Source of the DNA: Hyphomicrobiales bacterium
GTDB taxonomy: Bacteria; Pseudomonadota; Alphaproteobacteria; Rhizobiales; Beijerinckiaceae
Length of the DNA stretch: 64,000 bases
Assembly: GCA_028869185.1 (NCBI GenBank)
Contig: JAGWTA010000011.1
Location: 1-64,000 of the forward strand
Direction: 5' to 3'
A program made the position numbers and the translations under genes. This document shows, piece by piece, positions 13,865-22,195 of this stretch (within the stretch, counting starts at the first letter, position 1; each line of letters begins with the position of its first letter). Under the pieces are notes generated by a model. That model was not told the DNA's origin. It did not search any database and saw nothing but the letters and a program-made list of their open reading frames with translations.

Positions 13865-15223
13865 TCAGGCGGCTATGGCGGTCCCCTCTTCCATTTTCCT
13901 GCTCCCTTCGCCGACAGCCTTGTTCAAGAAACGATCGAGCGCCGCTCTTCGGGAGCCGCGGTCTAATGCGTAAGCCGTCTGCTTGAACTCGATCCCGTCG
14001 AGCAGTCCTTGAACATACCCGGCGATGGTGTCAGCGGCCATAATAAGCGCTGTATCGAGCGTGTGGATGTATTTGCTCGTTACCGAGCCCTTGGAATGAC
14101 CGACCAGCGCAGCGATCGTGACCTCAGTGAATCCGAGATCGTTCGCGATACTGGCGAAGCTGTGGCGAAGGACATGCGGCGTTACGCCGGCAAGGGGTGA
14201 GCCGCTGAAGATCCCTTCCCAATGGTTGGGAAAGCTGCCGAACGCATTGTCGTCGCCAAGGCCGGGGAACACATAAGACCCGTCGCGCTCCTTAGCGCGC
14301 GCTTCCATGAACTCGACGACGGGCAATCCGACTGGCCGGATCGATTTCCCCTCCTTGCTATCGGCAAGGCGAAGGCAACTCGCCTCGATATCAACCTCGT
14401 CCCACTTCAGACCGATAATTTCGCTCCGGCGGCACCCTGTCAGTGCGATCTGACGAATGATCTCGACGGAGGTGAGATATTTCTCGTTCTTGGCCGCCTC
14501 GCACAGCATCTCGCCGAGAGTTCGATATTCGGCCTCCGTCAGACGGCGTGTGCGGACTTCGTACCTCGGCTTCCGGATGCCGTGCGAGGGATTGCTTTCT
14601 ATGATGCCCGCTTCGACGGCGTAAGAAAGGATTCCCCCGAGAAGACCGATGGTTCGAGTCGCGGTGCCGGGACCGCCACGCACGATCGATCTTCCGCGCA
14701 GCTTTTTCGTCTTGACGGAAATGCGTGTCTTGCCGGCGATGATGTCCTTCATCACCCTGTTGATCTCTGCTTTGGAGAGATCTTTGACGCGGCGTGTGCC
14801 GAGAAGGGGAATGATGTGCCGCTGAATGCGGCCGGTGTCAGTAACGATCGTGGTTGCCTTCTTGGGGCGCCCCCCTTTGCCAAGGATGAGCCCGGCCTCC
14901 AGATCCTTTAAGTAGAGTTCGCACAGCTCCTTGACGGTCATCGCCTTGTGGTCGAGTTGCCGCTCCTCGGCCGGGTTGTCTCCTTGCGCGATGCGGCCCA
15001 ACTGCACCTTGGCCTCCTGCCGAGCCGTTTCCGGAGTCCAAACGCCGTGCAGTCCGATCGTGTAGCGCCTGGTTCGGCCAGCGGCCCGATATTGGATCAG
15101 GTAGCTCTTTTTACCCGACGTGAAGACGCGCAGACCGAAGCCGGGCAGGTCGTCGTCCCAGACGAAATAGTCATTCTCGCGGGTGTCGACGGCATCCACG
15201 ATCCGCTTGGTTAGCCTTGCCAT
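13865..15223 (-). CDS. Tyrosine site-specific integrase
   Basis: A 452-residue integrase of the P4-like type. The N-terminus has the DUF4102 arm-binding domain (WDDDLPGFGLRVFTSGKKSY), a SAM-like core-binding domain follows (about 95-200), and the catalytic domain holds Arg in LTGCRRSEI, HVLRHSF, GHSKG and Tyr in KYIHTLD. It should catalyse recombination between attP and the 3' end of a tRNA gene. The start has GGAGGT 8 bases upstream. The gene lies 185 bases from the tRNA fragment, the normal place for such an integrase. The 35-residue tail after the catalytic Tyr region is rich in basic and small residues. Confidence 0.93.
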   Translation of the reverse strand: MARLTKRIVDAVDTRENDYFVWDDDLPGFGLRVFTSGKKSYLIQYRAAGRTRRYTIGLHGVWTPETARQEAKVQLGRIAQGDNPAEERQLDHKAMTVKELCELYLKDLEAGLILGKGGRPKKATTIVTDTGRIQRHIIPLLGTRRVKDLSKAEINRVMKDIIAGKTRISVKTKKLRGRSIVRGGPGTATRTIGLLGGILSYAVEAGIIESNPSHGIRKPRYEVRTRRLTEAEYRTLGEMLCEAAKNEKYLTSVEIIRQIALTGCRRSEIIGLKWDEVDIEASCLRLADSKEGKSIRPVGLPVVEFMEARAKERDGSYVFPGLGDDNAFGSFPNHWEGIFSGSPLAGVTPHVLRHSFASIANDLGFTEVTIAALVGHSKGSVTSKYIHTLDTALIMAADTIAGYVQGLLDGIEFKQTAYALDRGSRRAALDRFLNKAVGEGSRKMEEGTAIAA

Positions 15224-15408
15224 GAGATGTCACCTCCGCCGAGAAACGGCTTCTTCCGCGGAAGCACCACGGAAGCAGTTGGACGGAAATCGGAGCGAAT
15301 TCCTGGATAGCCACTTCGGCGAAGAATCTGTTATTTGTCCATATATTTCAAATGCATATCGCATTGTAGCGTGTCCTATCGTCAAATCGGATAAGACAGG
15401 TTAAAAAG

Positions 15409-15453
15409 CTCCGAAGGCAGAGGCCAGGGGTTCGAATCCCTTCGGGCGCGCCA
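15409..15453 (+). mobile_element. att site: 3' fragment of tRNA-Arg(CCG)
   Basis: The sequence reads from the anticodon loop (CTCCGAA, anticodon CCG) through the 3' half of the anticodon stem (GGCAG), the T-arm (GGGGTTCGAATCCC) to the acceptor end CGGGCGC-G-CCA. The bases before it do not form the 5' half of a tRNA, so this is a fragment left by integration and not a working gene. The intact copy should be at the other end of the element. The flank at 15454-15555 holds nothing else that I recognise. Confidence 0.8.
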
Positions 15454-15555
15454 TTCGATCTTGTTCTGGACAGCGCGTGGGCGTTTTTTGCTGCGGTTGA
15501 CGCGCCGGGGCGGTTGGGTTTCCATGTTGCTCCTTTGCATCCACGGGAGTGAACC

Positions 15556-15966
15556 ATGACGGGTCGCCTTGCCGCCGCACTCTGCGCCGTAATGTTTGCG
15601 CCCGTTTTTGGCCAGGCCGATGAGGCGCGCCCGCGGCCGGATGTCGGCCGGTTGCCGATTTCGGCCAACGCCACCGCTGAAGAGGTTGCGCTCGGCGATC
15701 GCATCTTTCATGGCGAAGCGGCCGGCGGCACGTGTTTTCAATGCCACGGATGGGACGCCAAAGGCACGACCAACGGCAATGATCTCACTGTCGGCAGCCT
15801 TGGCTGGGGCGAATCCTTTTCGGAGATCAAGGCGACGATCAAACATAACATGGCCGTTGCGCCAGGGCAGGACGGCGACCTGACGCCGGCCGATGTGCAT
15901 GCCGTGACCGCCTATGTCTGGGGCCTCGTGCATCAAGAGCGCATCGCGCGGCAGGCGCAACGCTGA
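15556..15966 (+). CDS. Small periplasmic c-type cytochrome
   Basis: A 136-residue protein with a signal peptide (residues 1 to about 21, cut near VFGQA) and one haem site, CFQCH at 60-64, followed by the usual class I end (a Met ligand probably in KHNMAVAPG near 99 and TPADVHAVTAYVWGL). It should act as a periplasmic electron carrier; the partner cannot be told from the context. GGGAG precedes the ATG. It is the first chromosomal gene beyond the tRNA fragment and is read away from it. The liv operon lies convergent to it. In methylotrophs small cytochromes may serve alcohol or sulfite oxidation, but no such gene is near. Confidence 0.85.
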   Translation: MTGRLAAALCAVMFAPVFGQADEARPRPDVGRLPISANATAEEVALGDRIFHGEAAGGTCFQCHGWDAKGTTNGNDLTVGSLGWGESFSEIKATIKHNMAVAPGQDGDLTPADVHAVTAYVWGLVHQERIARQAQR

Positions 15967-15992
15967 GAACGCGGGCGCGCGATCGCCAGGCG

Positions 15993-16709
15993 TCACATGC
16001 CGAGATAAGCCGCCGCGACATCGGGGTTCTGCGCGATCTCCTGCGCGGGCCCATGCAATTTGATGCGGCCGTTTTCGATGACATAAGCATAGTCGGCGAT
16101 TTCGAGCGCCGATTGCGCGTTCTGCTCGACCAACAGAATGGTGCGGCCTTCGCGCTTGAGATCGGCGACGATGCGAAAAATCTCTTCGACGAACAATGGC
16201 GCAAGACCCATGGACGGCTCGTCCAGCAGGAGCAGTTTCGGATCGGCCATCAACGCGCGCCCCATGGCCAGCATTTGCTGCTCGCCGCCCGACAGCAGCC
16301 CCGCCGATTGCGACAGACGCTCGCCAAGACGCGGGAAGCGGCGCAACACATCGGCGCGGCGCGTTTCGATCGCCGCCGGATCCTGTTCCAGAAACGCGCC
16401 GAGACGCAGATTTTCCGCAATGCTCATGCCTGCGAAAACCTGCCGGCCTTCCGGCGCCTGGACAACGCCGAGCCGCGCGATTTTGTGCGCGGCCATGCCG
16501 GCGAGTTCGCGTTCGTCAAACCGGATGGAACCGGCGCGCGGCTTGATGAGACCGGACAGTCCACGCAAGGTCGTCGTCTTGCCGGCGCCATTCGCGCCGA
16601 TGAGCGTGACGACAGCGCCCTGCGGCACATCGAAGTCGACGCCCTTGACCGCGTCCGTGCGATCATAGCCAAGCGTCAAACCGCGCACGGAAAGAAGCGG
16701 CGCCGTCAT
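15993..16709 (-). CDS. livF: Branched-chain amino acid-type ABC transporter ATPase LivF
   Basis: A 238-residue ATPase with Walker A GANGAGKTTT near 37-46, signature LSGGEQQMLAMG and Walker B LLLLDEPSMGLAP, and the QAPEGRQVFAGM segment typical of LivF. It is the last gene of the five-gene liv set. The ATG at 16709 overlaps the livG stop as ATGA; the longer upstream reading runs through livG and is not real. It works with LivG as the ATPase pair on the cytoplasmic side. The substrate of this transporter family may be branched-chain amino acids, amides or urea. Confidence 0.92.
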   Translation of the reverse strand: MTAPLLSVRGLTLGYDRTDAVKGVDFDVPQGAVVTLIGANGAGKTTTLRGLSGLIKPRAGSIRFDERELAGMAAHKIARLGVVQAPEGRQVFAGMSIAENLRLGAFLEQDPAAIETRRADVLRRFPRLGERLSQSAGLLSGGEQQMLAMGRALMADPKLLLLDEPSMGLAPLFVEEIFRIVADLKREGRTILLVEQNAQSALEIADYAYVIENGRIKLHGPAQEIAQNPDVAAAYLGM

Positions 16710-17497
16710 GCGCGCTGCTCCAGACCGCGCGCGACTTTTGCGCCGAGATAGGCCTCGATCACCGTGGGGTCGGCGCGAATTTCGCGCGGCGCGCCTTCCG
16801 CGATCTTGGCGCCGAAGTTCAGGACGGTGATGCGGTCGCACAATTTCATGACGAAATGCATGTCATGCTCGACAAGCAGCAACGTCAGGCCGCGCTGGCG
16901 CAGTTTGGCGATCAGTTCGAGAAGTTCGGCCGTTTCGGACGGGTTCATGCCGGCCGCCGGTTCGTCGAGCATCAGCAATTTCGGTTCGCTCGCCAGAGCG
17001 CGCGCAATTTCGAGCAGCCTCTGATCGCCATAGGGCAAATCGCCGCCCGCGCGCCGTTCCTGGTCGGCAAGACCAACAAAGGCGAGGATTTCACGCGCGC
17101 GTTCGACAGCGCGCCTTTCGGCCGCACGAAACGAGGCCGTACGCAGCAAGATGGCGCCGATGCCTTCGGGTGTGCGCAGATGCGCGCCGGCCATGACGTT
17201 TTCGAGCACCGTCATTTCCCTGAACATGCGGATATTCTGAAAAGTGCGCGCCATGCCGCGCCTGGTGCGCTCCCATGTCGGCAATCCGTCGAGCTTGTCG
17301 CAGTCGAGCGAAACTGTCCCGGATGTTTGCGCGATCATGCCGGATATGAGGTTGAACGCTGTCGTCTTTCCGGCGCCGTTGGGCCCGATCAATCCGTGCA
17401 CGGCGCCGCGCGCGACTGTGAAGCTGACATCGGACAGCGCCGTCAGTCCGCCGAACTGCACGGTGAGTCCATCGATCCGGAGCAATGGCTCGCTCAT
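16706..17497 (-). CDS. livG: Branched-chain amino acid-type ABC transporter ATPase LivG
   Basis: A 263-residue ATPase with Walker A GPNGAGKTT near 36-44, the long LivG insert, the signature region DLPYGDQRLLEIARAL and Walker B LLMLDEPAAGMNP. LivG-type proteins are slightly longer than LivF, as here. The start overlaps the livM stop and the end overlaps the livF start, each by ATGA, so the three are translated together. Together with LivF it drives import through LivH and LivM. The C-terminus IEAYLGAKVARGLEQRA is a normal LivG end. Confidence 0.92.
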   Translation of the reverse strand: MSEPLLRIDGLTVQFGGLTALSDVSFTVARGAVHGLIGPNGAGKTTAFNLISGMIAQTSGTVSLDCDKLDGLPTWERTRRGMARTFQNIRMFREMTVLENVMAGAHLRTPEGIGAILLRTASFRAAERRAVERAREILAFVGLADQERRAGGDLPYGDQRLLEIARALASEPKLLMLDEPAAGMNPSETAELLELIAKLRQRGLTLLLVEHDMHFVMKLCDRITVLNFGAKIAEGAPREIRADPTVIEAYLGAKVARGLEQRA

Positions 17498-18342
17498 ACG
17501 CGGGCCCCGATGCGGCGGATGCGCCAGCGCAGGACGCCCTCTGGCAGAAAAATCACCACCAGCACGATGATGAGGCCATTGATGACCAGTCTGTAATCAT
17601 GCAGCGGGCGCAAAATCTCCGGCAGCGCGGTCAGAACAAGCGCGCCGAGCACAGGTCCCAGCGGCGAGCCAATGCCGCCGAGCAGCGCGAATGACAGAAT
17701 GGTCACCGCAGCGTCGAAGCCATATTCGTTCGGGCCGATGAAAGATGAAACATGTGCGTTGAACGCGCCCGCAACGCCCGCGATCGCGGCGGACGCGACA
17801 AGCGCGCCGAGCTTGTAGGCCGGCAGATTGACGCCCATCACGCCGGCGGCGGCTTCATCGGCGCGGATGGCCTCCATCGCGCGGCCGATGCGCGAGCGCG
17901 CCACGGCGATGAAAGCGGCAATGGCGACGACGAGCGTTCCGTAAATCCACAGAAAGCCCGCTTCTTCCGGAATGCCGTTGAGCCCGAGCGCGCCGCCCGC
18001 ATAATCCCAGTTAAGATAGAGGATGCGCAACACTTCCCCCAGACCGATCGTGGCGATGGCCAGATACACGCCCGACAGGCGCAAGGTGGGCGCGCCGATG
18101 ACATAAGCCAGCGCGGCCGGCGTCAGCGCCGACGCCAGCAATGCAACGGGAAAGGGAACGCCGAACTTTACCGACAGCAGCGCAGAAGCATAAGCGCCAA
18201 CGCCCATGAAGGCAGCCTGGCCGAGCGACAGCTGGCCGACCGCGAGCACGACATACATCGAGAGAGCCAGCAACGCGTTGACGCCAAGCGCGTAGAGCAG
18301 GCTCTGATACGTGAAGAGAAAATTGTCGAGCGCGTGCGCCAT
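17494..18342 (-). CDS. livM: Branched-chain amino acid-type ABC permease LivM
   Basis: A 282-residue membrane protein with about eight helices and the LivM family pattern, including LSLGQAAFMGVGAYASALLS near 37-57 and the C-terminal loop for ATPase contact (AIRADEAAAGVMGVN) followed by GGIGSPLGPVLGA. ATG at 18342 is preferred to the adjoining GTG at 18345 because the AGAGGG site is then better spaced. Its start shares one base with the livH stop. It forms the membrane pore with LivH. Confidence 0.9.
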   Translation of the reverse strand: MAHALDNFLFTYQSLLYALGVNALLALSMYVVLAVGQLSLGQAAFMGVGAYASALLSVKFGVPFPVALLASALTPAALAYVIGAPTLRLSGVYLAIATIGLGEVLRILYLNWDYAGGALGLNGIPEEAGFLWIYGTLVVAIAAFIAVARSRIGRAMEAIRADEAAAGVMGVNLPAYKLGALVASAAIAGVAGAFNAHVSSFIGPNEYGFDAAVTILSFALLGGIGSPLGPVLGALVLTALPEILRPLHDYRLVINGLIIVLVVIFLPEGVLRWRIRRIGARV

Positions 18343-19223
18343 CACGCCCTCTTGACGGCTGCGCGGCCAAACAGGCCGCTCGGGCGAAACCAGAGCGTGA
18401 GCACCAGCAGCAGGAAGCCGACCGCGTCTTTCATCGAGGAAGCGACATAGCCAGCGGTGAAGGTTTCGAGCAGCCCGAGCAAGAACCCGGCCAGAACCGC
18501 GCCACGAATGTCGCCCAGTCCGCCGAGAATGATGACGGCGAACCCCTTCAGCATCATCTTCTCGCCCATGTAAGGTTCGATGGCGTTGTAATTGAGCCCG
18601 ATCAGAACGCCGGCGGCCGCGCCGAGCGCGCCGGAAATGAACGACACGAGATGCACGACGCCCGAAGCATTGACCCCCATGAGTTGCGCGGCGTCGGGAT
18701 TTTCGGCGAGCGCGCGGATCGAAAGGCCAAGCCTCGTTTTTTGCAGAAGAAAGGCAAGGCCGCCGACAATCAGCGCAGTTGTCAGCACGATGAGGATTTG
18801 CGCCAGCGTGATGCGCAGGCCGAAAACATCATAAGCGGCGCCGCTGAAAACAGCCGGCGGAAAGCGGCGGATTTCCGTGCCGAACCAGGCTGTCATCAGC
18901 GAATAAAGCAGCAGCGTTGCGCCCAGCGTGACCATCAGCGAGGACAATTCCGGCGCCTTGGCGCGACGCAGAGGCCCGAGCAGCAATTCGTCCAGGAGAA
19001 TGGCGCAAAGACCGACGATCAGCGCGGCGAGCGGCAGCGCCGCCCAGATCGGCAGGTGCGCATAATGCGTGGCGAACAGCGCGACGAAGGCGCCGGCGGA
19101 AAAATACAGGCCATAGGTGAGATTGATGACGCCCAGCACGCCAAACATGAGCGTGAAGCCGAGCGCGAACAGCGCATAGACCGCGCCAGACAAAACGCCA
19201 TTCAGAAGTTGCTGGGCGAACAT
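18342..19223 (-). CDS. livH: Branched-chain amino acid-type ABC permease LivH
   Basis: A 293-residue membrane protein with about eight helices and family segments LSGAVYALFALGFTLMFGVL, GVINLTYGLYFSAGAFVALF, ALAENPDAAQLMGVN (ATPase-contact loop) and ILGGLGDIRGAVLAGFLLG. It pairs with LivM. The livK-type binding protein gene lies upstream with a 89-base gap, the other genes follow with overlaps. No separate promoter is visible before livH. Confidence 0.9.
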   Translation of the reverse strand: MFAQQLLNGVLSGAVYALFALGFTLMFGVLGVINLTYGLYFSAGAFVALFATHYAHLPIWAALPLAALIVGLCAILLDELLLGPLRRAKAPELSSLMVTLGATLLLYSLMTAWFGTEIRRFPPAVFSGAAYDVFGLRITLAQILIVLTTALIVGGLAFLLQKTRLGLSIRALAENPDAAQLMGVNASGVVHLVSFISGALGAAAGVLIGLNYNAIEPYMGEKMMLKGFAVIILGGLGDIRGAVLAGFLLGLLETFTAGYVASSMKDAVGFLLLVLTLWFRPSGLFGRAAVKRA

Positions 19224-19312
19224 GAAACCAGCTTGCGTTTGTTCGGAACCTGCATGCGTTCAGCGCGACAGGCGATCCGCGCGACAGGCGCGGATCGCTG
19301 CTGCGCGAGAGA

Positions 19313-20443
19313 TCAGGGCAGAAGGCCGAACTTGCCGCCCTTCATTTCCAGAACGGCGACGCCGCTCGTGTCAGCGGGGTCGCGGTCGGGCGTGAAGGAG
19401 AAGTCGCCAAGAACGCCCTTGTGCTTCACCTTCACCAGCGCGTCCTTGATCTTTTCGGAATCGGGCGCGCCTGCGGCCTTGATGGCTTCAGCGACAATGA
19501 ACAGCGTATCATAGGCCTGCGCGGCGAACTGATCGGGATCGGATTTATACTTGGCGCGATAATCGGCGACGAATTTCTCGTTGATCGGATCCTTCTTGCC
19601 GATGAACCAGGGAGAGCCGACGATCACGCCATCGGCCGCATCGCCGGCGATTTCGCCGAGCTTGGGGGAGTTGAGGCCGTTGCCGCCGATGACGCGCACG
19701 CTGGCGGGAACGCCAAGCGCCTTCTTGGCGAGAATGACGCCGGAGGCAGGCTCTACCAGCGCCGAGATGAGAATGGCGTCGGGATTGAGCGCCTTGACCT
19801 TCGTCATCTGCGCGGAAAAATCCGTGTCCTTCGTGCCGAAGGTCTCGGTCGTCAGCGTTTGCATGCCGAGCTTCTCGAGCGTCGCCTTCATCACATCGTA
19901 GCCGGACTTCGAGAAGGCGTCGTCGTTGGCGTACATGACCGCGACTTTCTTCACGCCAAGCTTGTCGCGCGCCGCCTTGAGCGTGACGGGAATGACGTCG
20001 GCTTCCGGCAGGGACGTGCGGAACACATAGGGTCCGATGGCGGTAATGCCATTTGCGGTGGTGGAGGTGCCGACGATCGGAACCTTGCGCTGGTTGGCGA
20101 CAGGGCCGGCGGCAAACATTTCGTTCGAGATCGTCGGGCCGAGAATGAGCGGCACATTCTTCGAGCCGATCAGATTGCGCACGGCGTTGATCGCCTGATC
20201 CTTGTTGCCGGCGGAATCTTCATAAGCGATGGCGAGCGGGCGCCCGAGCACGCCGCCCGCCTTGTTCACCTCGTCCAGCGCGAGGTTGAATCCGTTCTGG
20301 ATCGCGATGCCATATTTATTGGCCGGACCGGTCAGGATTTCGACGGCGCCAAGCGTGATGGGATCGGCGGCGCGCGCGCCGACAGCAGAAAAAACGACCG
20401 CCGCGGCAAGACCCAGCGGCGCGAGCTTGTTGATAATCGACAT
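19313..20443 (-). CDS. Periplasmic binding protein of liv-type transporter
   Basis: A 376-residue periplasmic binding protein with a signal peptide (residues 1 to about 25, ending ARA before ADPITLG) and a Peripla_BP_6 fold (DPITLGAVEILTGPANKYG, then NVPLILGPTISNEMFAAGPV and VGTSTTANGI). It should present the substrate to LivHM. GGGAAG precedes the ATG at 20443; longer in-frame readings run into other genes. The ligand is not clear from sequence; branched-chain amino acids or another amino or amide compound are possible. It is the first gene of the liv operon. Confidence 0.9.
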   Translation of the reverse strand: MSIINKLAPLGLAAAVVFSAVGARAADPITLGAVEILTGPANKYGIAIQNGFNLALDEVNKAGGVLGRPLAIAYEDSAGNKDQAINAVRNLIGSKNVPLILGPTISNEMFAAGPVANQRKVPIVGTSTTANGITAIGPYVFRTSLPEADVIPVTLKAARDKLGVKKVAVMYANDDAFSKSGYDVMKATLEKLGMQTLTTETFGTKDTDFSAQMTKVKALNPDAILISALVEPASGVILAKKALGVPASVRVIGGNGLNSPKLGEIAGDAADGVIVGSPWFIGKKDPINEKFVADYRAKYKSDPDQFAAQAYDTLFIVAEAIKAAGAPDSEKIKDALVKVKHKGVLGDFSFTPDRDPADTSGVAVLEMKGGKFGLLP

Positions 20444-20532
20444 CGGAACGCTTCCCTCTTTTTTCTTTGCGGCCGCCTCGCAGGCGCGGCCGCGTCTGAC
20501 GATTTTCATACCATCGGGAGGAAGCGCCCGCC

Positions 20533-20580
20533 AGCCGAACGGGGACAGCGAATGACGGGCTACCCCGTTCGGCTGTTTTT
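20533..20580. repeat. 12-bp inverted repeat with T-tract on + strand
   Basis: Arms AGCCGAACGGGG (20533-20544) and CCCCGTTCGGCT (20563-20574) enclose 18 bases; TTTTT follows on the + strand. Between the RNase T2 and liv genes, both read leftward, the T-tract is on the antisense side, so it is either a terminator for antisense transcripts or a 3'-end/leader hairpin in the leftward mRNA. Confidence 0.5.
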
Positions 20581-20583
20581 GCG

Positions 20584-21588
20584 TCAGCGAAGCGGCTGAT
20601 CGACGAGGCCGGCCGGGCAGCCCTGCGGCGCGGGCGTTGCGGCGCGAATCAGATCGCCGATCGGCGCGCTGCCGTTGACGTCGCCGGCGATGAAAATATC
20701 CAGTTCCGCGATCTTGCGCCCCATGCCGCGCCCCTGGCAATTGACGGTCACGCGCGCGCCGGCGCCCGGCCCGAACGCCTCGTCGAAAGCTGCGCGGATC
20801 GCGTCCGACGACAGGCCCTTGCCGATGTTCTGGGCAAACAGCTGCTGCACTTTCGAGGCATTCACCTGTTCGGCGAGCTGGGCGGCGCGATTGAAGTAGA
20901 CGTCGGCCGGCGCTCCGTAGCATGTGCCGTGCACAACCCATTCATGGCGCTGCAGGCCCGATTGAAAGCCGGGCATGGCGGCGGCGAGGCGCTCGCGCGT
21001 TGCCGGCGACAATTGCGGCTCGGGCAGGCTCGCCCAATCATGACGCTTGTCCGCCTGAACGAGCGCGGGATCGACATTGCAGTAGAATTTGCCGCGCGGC
21101 TGCGGCCACAAGCCATGCAGGCTGAGATGCGTCGCATCAAAACTCTGCGCCGTTTCGCGCGCGCATTCGGCCTTGTCCATATGCTGCTTGCAGAAAGCGG
21201 GCTCCCATCCGAGCGCCAGGACATGCGTCGCCGCAACGCCGCCGGCGCGCGCCATGCCGGCGCCGGCCGCCCCCGCGCCCGTGGACGGGGCCACCGCCGC
21301 CGTTCCCGTCTGGCCGCAACCGATGGCGACCCAGCGTTGGGCAGGCTCGGCGCCGTCAATCAGGATCTGATAATGCGTGGCCTCGTCCTTGTTCTTGCCG
21401 GTGATCTGATAAGCGCGGCCCGGCTGCAGCATCACGTCGCCGGGGTTGGTCTGTTTGCGAATGGATTGATACGCGGGACAGGCCTGCGTCGCAGTCAGCG
21501 AACCCGACATCGCCACCTGCGCGAGCAGCGCGCCCGGCGAGAGCGTCAGCGCCGCTGCGCAGACGGCGCGCACAAGAACTTTCATCAT
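20584..21588 (-). CDS. Secreted RNase T2 family protein
   Basis: A 334-residue protein with a signal peptide (1 to about 23), an extra N-terminal domain of about 90 residues (ATQACPAYQSIRKQTNPGDV to RWVAIGCG), a Gly/Ala-rich linker (about 95-120), and an RNase T2 domain. Both catalytic blocks are present: LSLHGLWPQ (CAS I) and HEWVVHGTC (CAS II), each with its histidine. It should degrade RNA in the periplasm or outside the cell through 2',3'-cyclic phosphates. ATG at 21588 or 21585 follows GGAG. It lies 29 bases after the GNAT gene and may be in the same transcript. Confidence 0.85.
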   Translation of the reverse strand: MMKVLVRAVCAAALTLSPGALLAQVAMSGSLTATQACPAYQSIRKQTNPGDVMLQPGRAYQITGKNKDEATHYQILIDGAEPAQRWVAIGCGQTGTAAVAPSTGAGAAGAGMARAGGVAATHVLALGWEPAFCKQHMDKAECARETAQSFDATHLSLHGLWPQPRGKFYCNVDPALVQADKRHDWASLPEPQLSPATRERLAAAMPGFQSGLQRHEWVVHGTCYGAPADVYFNRAAQLAEQVNASKVQQLFAQNIGKGLSSDAIRAAFDEAFGPGAGARVTVNCQGRGMGRKIAELDIFIAGDVNGSAPIGDLIRAATPAPQGCPAGLVDQPLR

Positions 21589-21617
21589 CCGATTTTCTCC
21601 TGAAGGAATTTCCGGCC

Positions 21618-22190
21618 TCAGGCTACAGGGCCGCCATTGCGACGCCCGACCCAGGTTTCCGGCGGCGCCGTCGACCCCGGCCCCAGCGAGCGCTGCACCA
21701 TGACGACATCTGTCCATGCGCCAAACTTGTACCCGACCGCCGGCAGAAAACCGACGCGCTGGAAATGGCAGAGGTCATGCAATTTGAGCGAGGCGACATT
21801 GGCCGCGTCGATGTAGCCGATCATCTGGCGAAACCCGCTCGCCGCGCAAGCGTCGATCAGCGCCGGCAGCAACGCCTTGCCGATGCCGGAGCGCTGATGA
21901 TCCTGATGCACATAGACCGAATGCTTGACCGTGAAGCGATAGGCCGGCCGTTTTCGGAATGGCACGACATAGGCGTAAGCGACGACGGAGCCGGCCTTCT
22001 CGACGACGAGATGGGGAAGTTTCTTGTTGTGAAAATTCTTGCGCCGTCGTTTGATTTCGTCGGGATCGACCGGCTCTCCGTCGTGAATGGCGTTCACGTC
22101 GACGCCGCGCGCGATGTGATGACGATAGATCGTCAACATCGCATCGACATCGGCGTCGGTTGTCGGTCTGATCCTGTAGCCGTCCTGCAT
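21618..22190 (-). CDS. GNAT acetyltransferase, phosphinothricin/MnaT-like
   Basis: A 190-residue GNAT of the family that includes phosphinothricin and methionine sulfoximine acetyltransferases: YRIRPTTDADVDAMLTIYRH at the start, SVYVHQDHQRSGIGKALLPA with the acetyl-CoA loop QRSGIG near 115, and GFLPAVGYKFGAWTDVVMVQR at the end. It should N-acetylate a small amine or amino acid. It starts 5 bases after the decarboxylase stop, so the two are probably one operon; an amine made by the decarboxylase is a possible substrate, but this is inference. Confidence 0.8.
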   Translation of the reverse strand: MQDGYRIRPTTDADVDAMLTIYRHHIARGVDVNAIHDGEPVDPDEIKRRRKNFHNKKLPHLVVEKAGSVVAYAYVVPFRKRPAYRFTVKHSVYVHQDHQRSGIGKALLPALIDACAASGFRQMIGYIDAANVASLKLHDLCHFQRVGFLPAVGYKFGAWTDVVMVQRSLGPGSTAPPETWVGRRNGGPVA

Positions 22191-22195
22191 CGAGC

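Larger units (their letters stand above)
1..15453. mobile_element. Integrated element (ICE/genomic island), right part
   Basis: The right boundary is a 45-bp 3' fragment of a tRNA-Arg gene next to a tyrosine integrase. The contents match alphaproteobacterial integrative elements: DUF736, DUF2493, toprim, ParB-like and DUF932 genes in one leftward block, then variable cargo and the integrase. To the right of 15453 the genes are ordinary chromosomal ones. The left end, the intact tRNA gene and any transfer genes are outside the window, so whether the element is conjugative cannot be judged. The stretch 15224-15408 between the integrase start and the tRNA fragment is AT-richer and has no gene that I can support; it probably holds integrase arm sites. 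Confidence 0.8.

Noticed and set aside
15409-15453. Functional tRNA-Arg gene
   Set aside because: The 5' half (acceptor strand, D-arm, 5' anticodon stem) is missing upstream of 15409.
15382-15996. 204-residue minus-strand frame across the tRNA fragment
   Set aside because: It is an antisense reading of the cytochrome c gene and the tRNA fragment; the C-terminal RRDSNPW-like string is a well-known artefact of translating tRNA ends.
15993-20443. Urea transporter (urt) instead of liv
   Set aside because: No urease genes are present and the sequence does not let me tell the ligand, so the general liv-type name is used.
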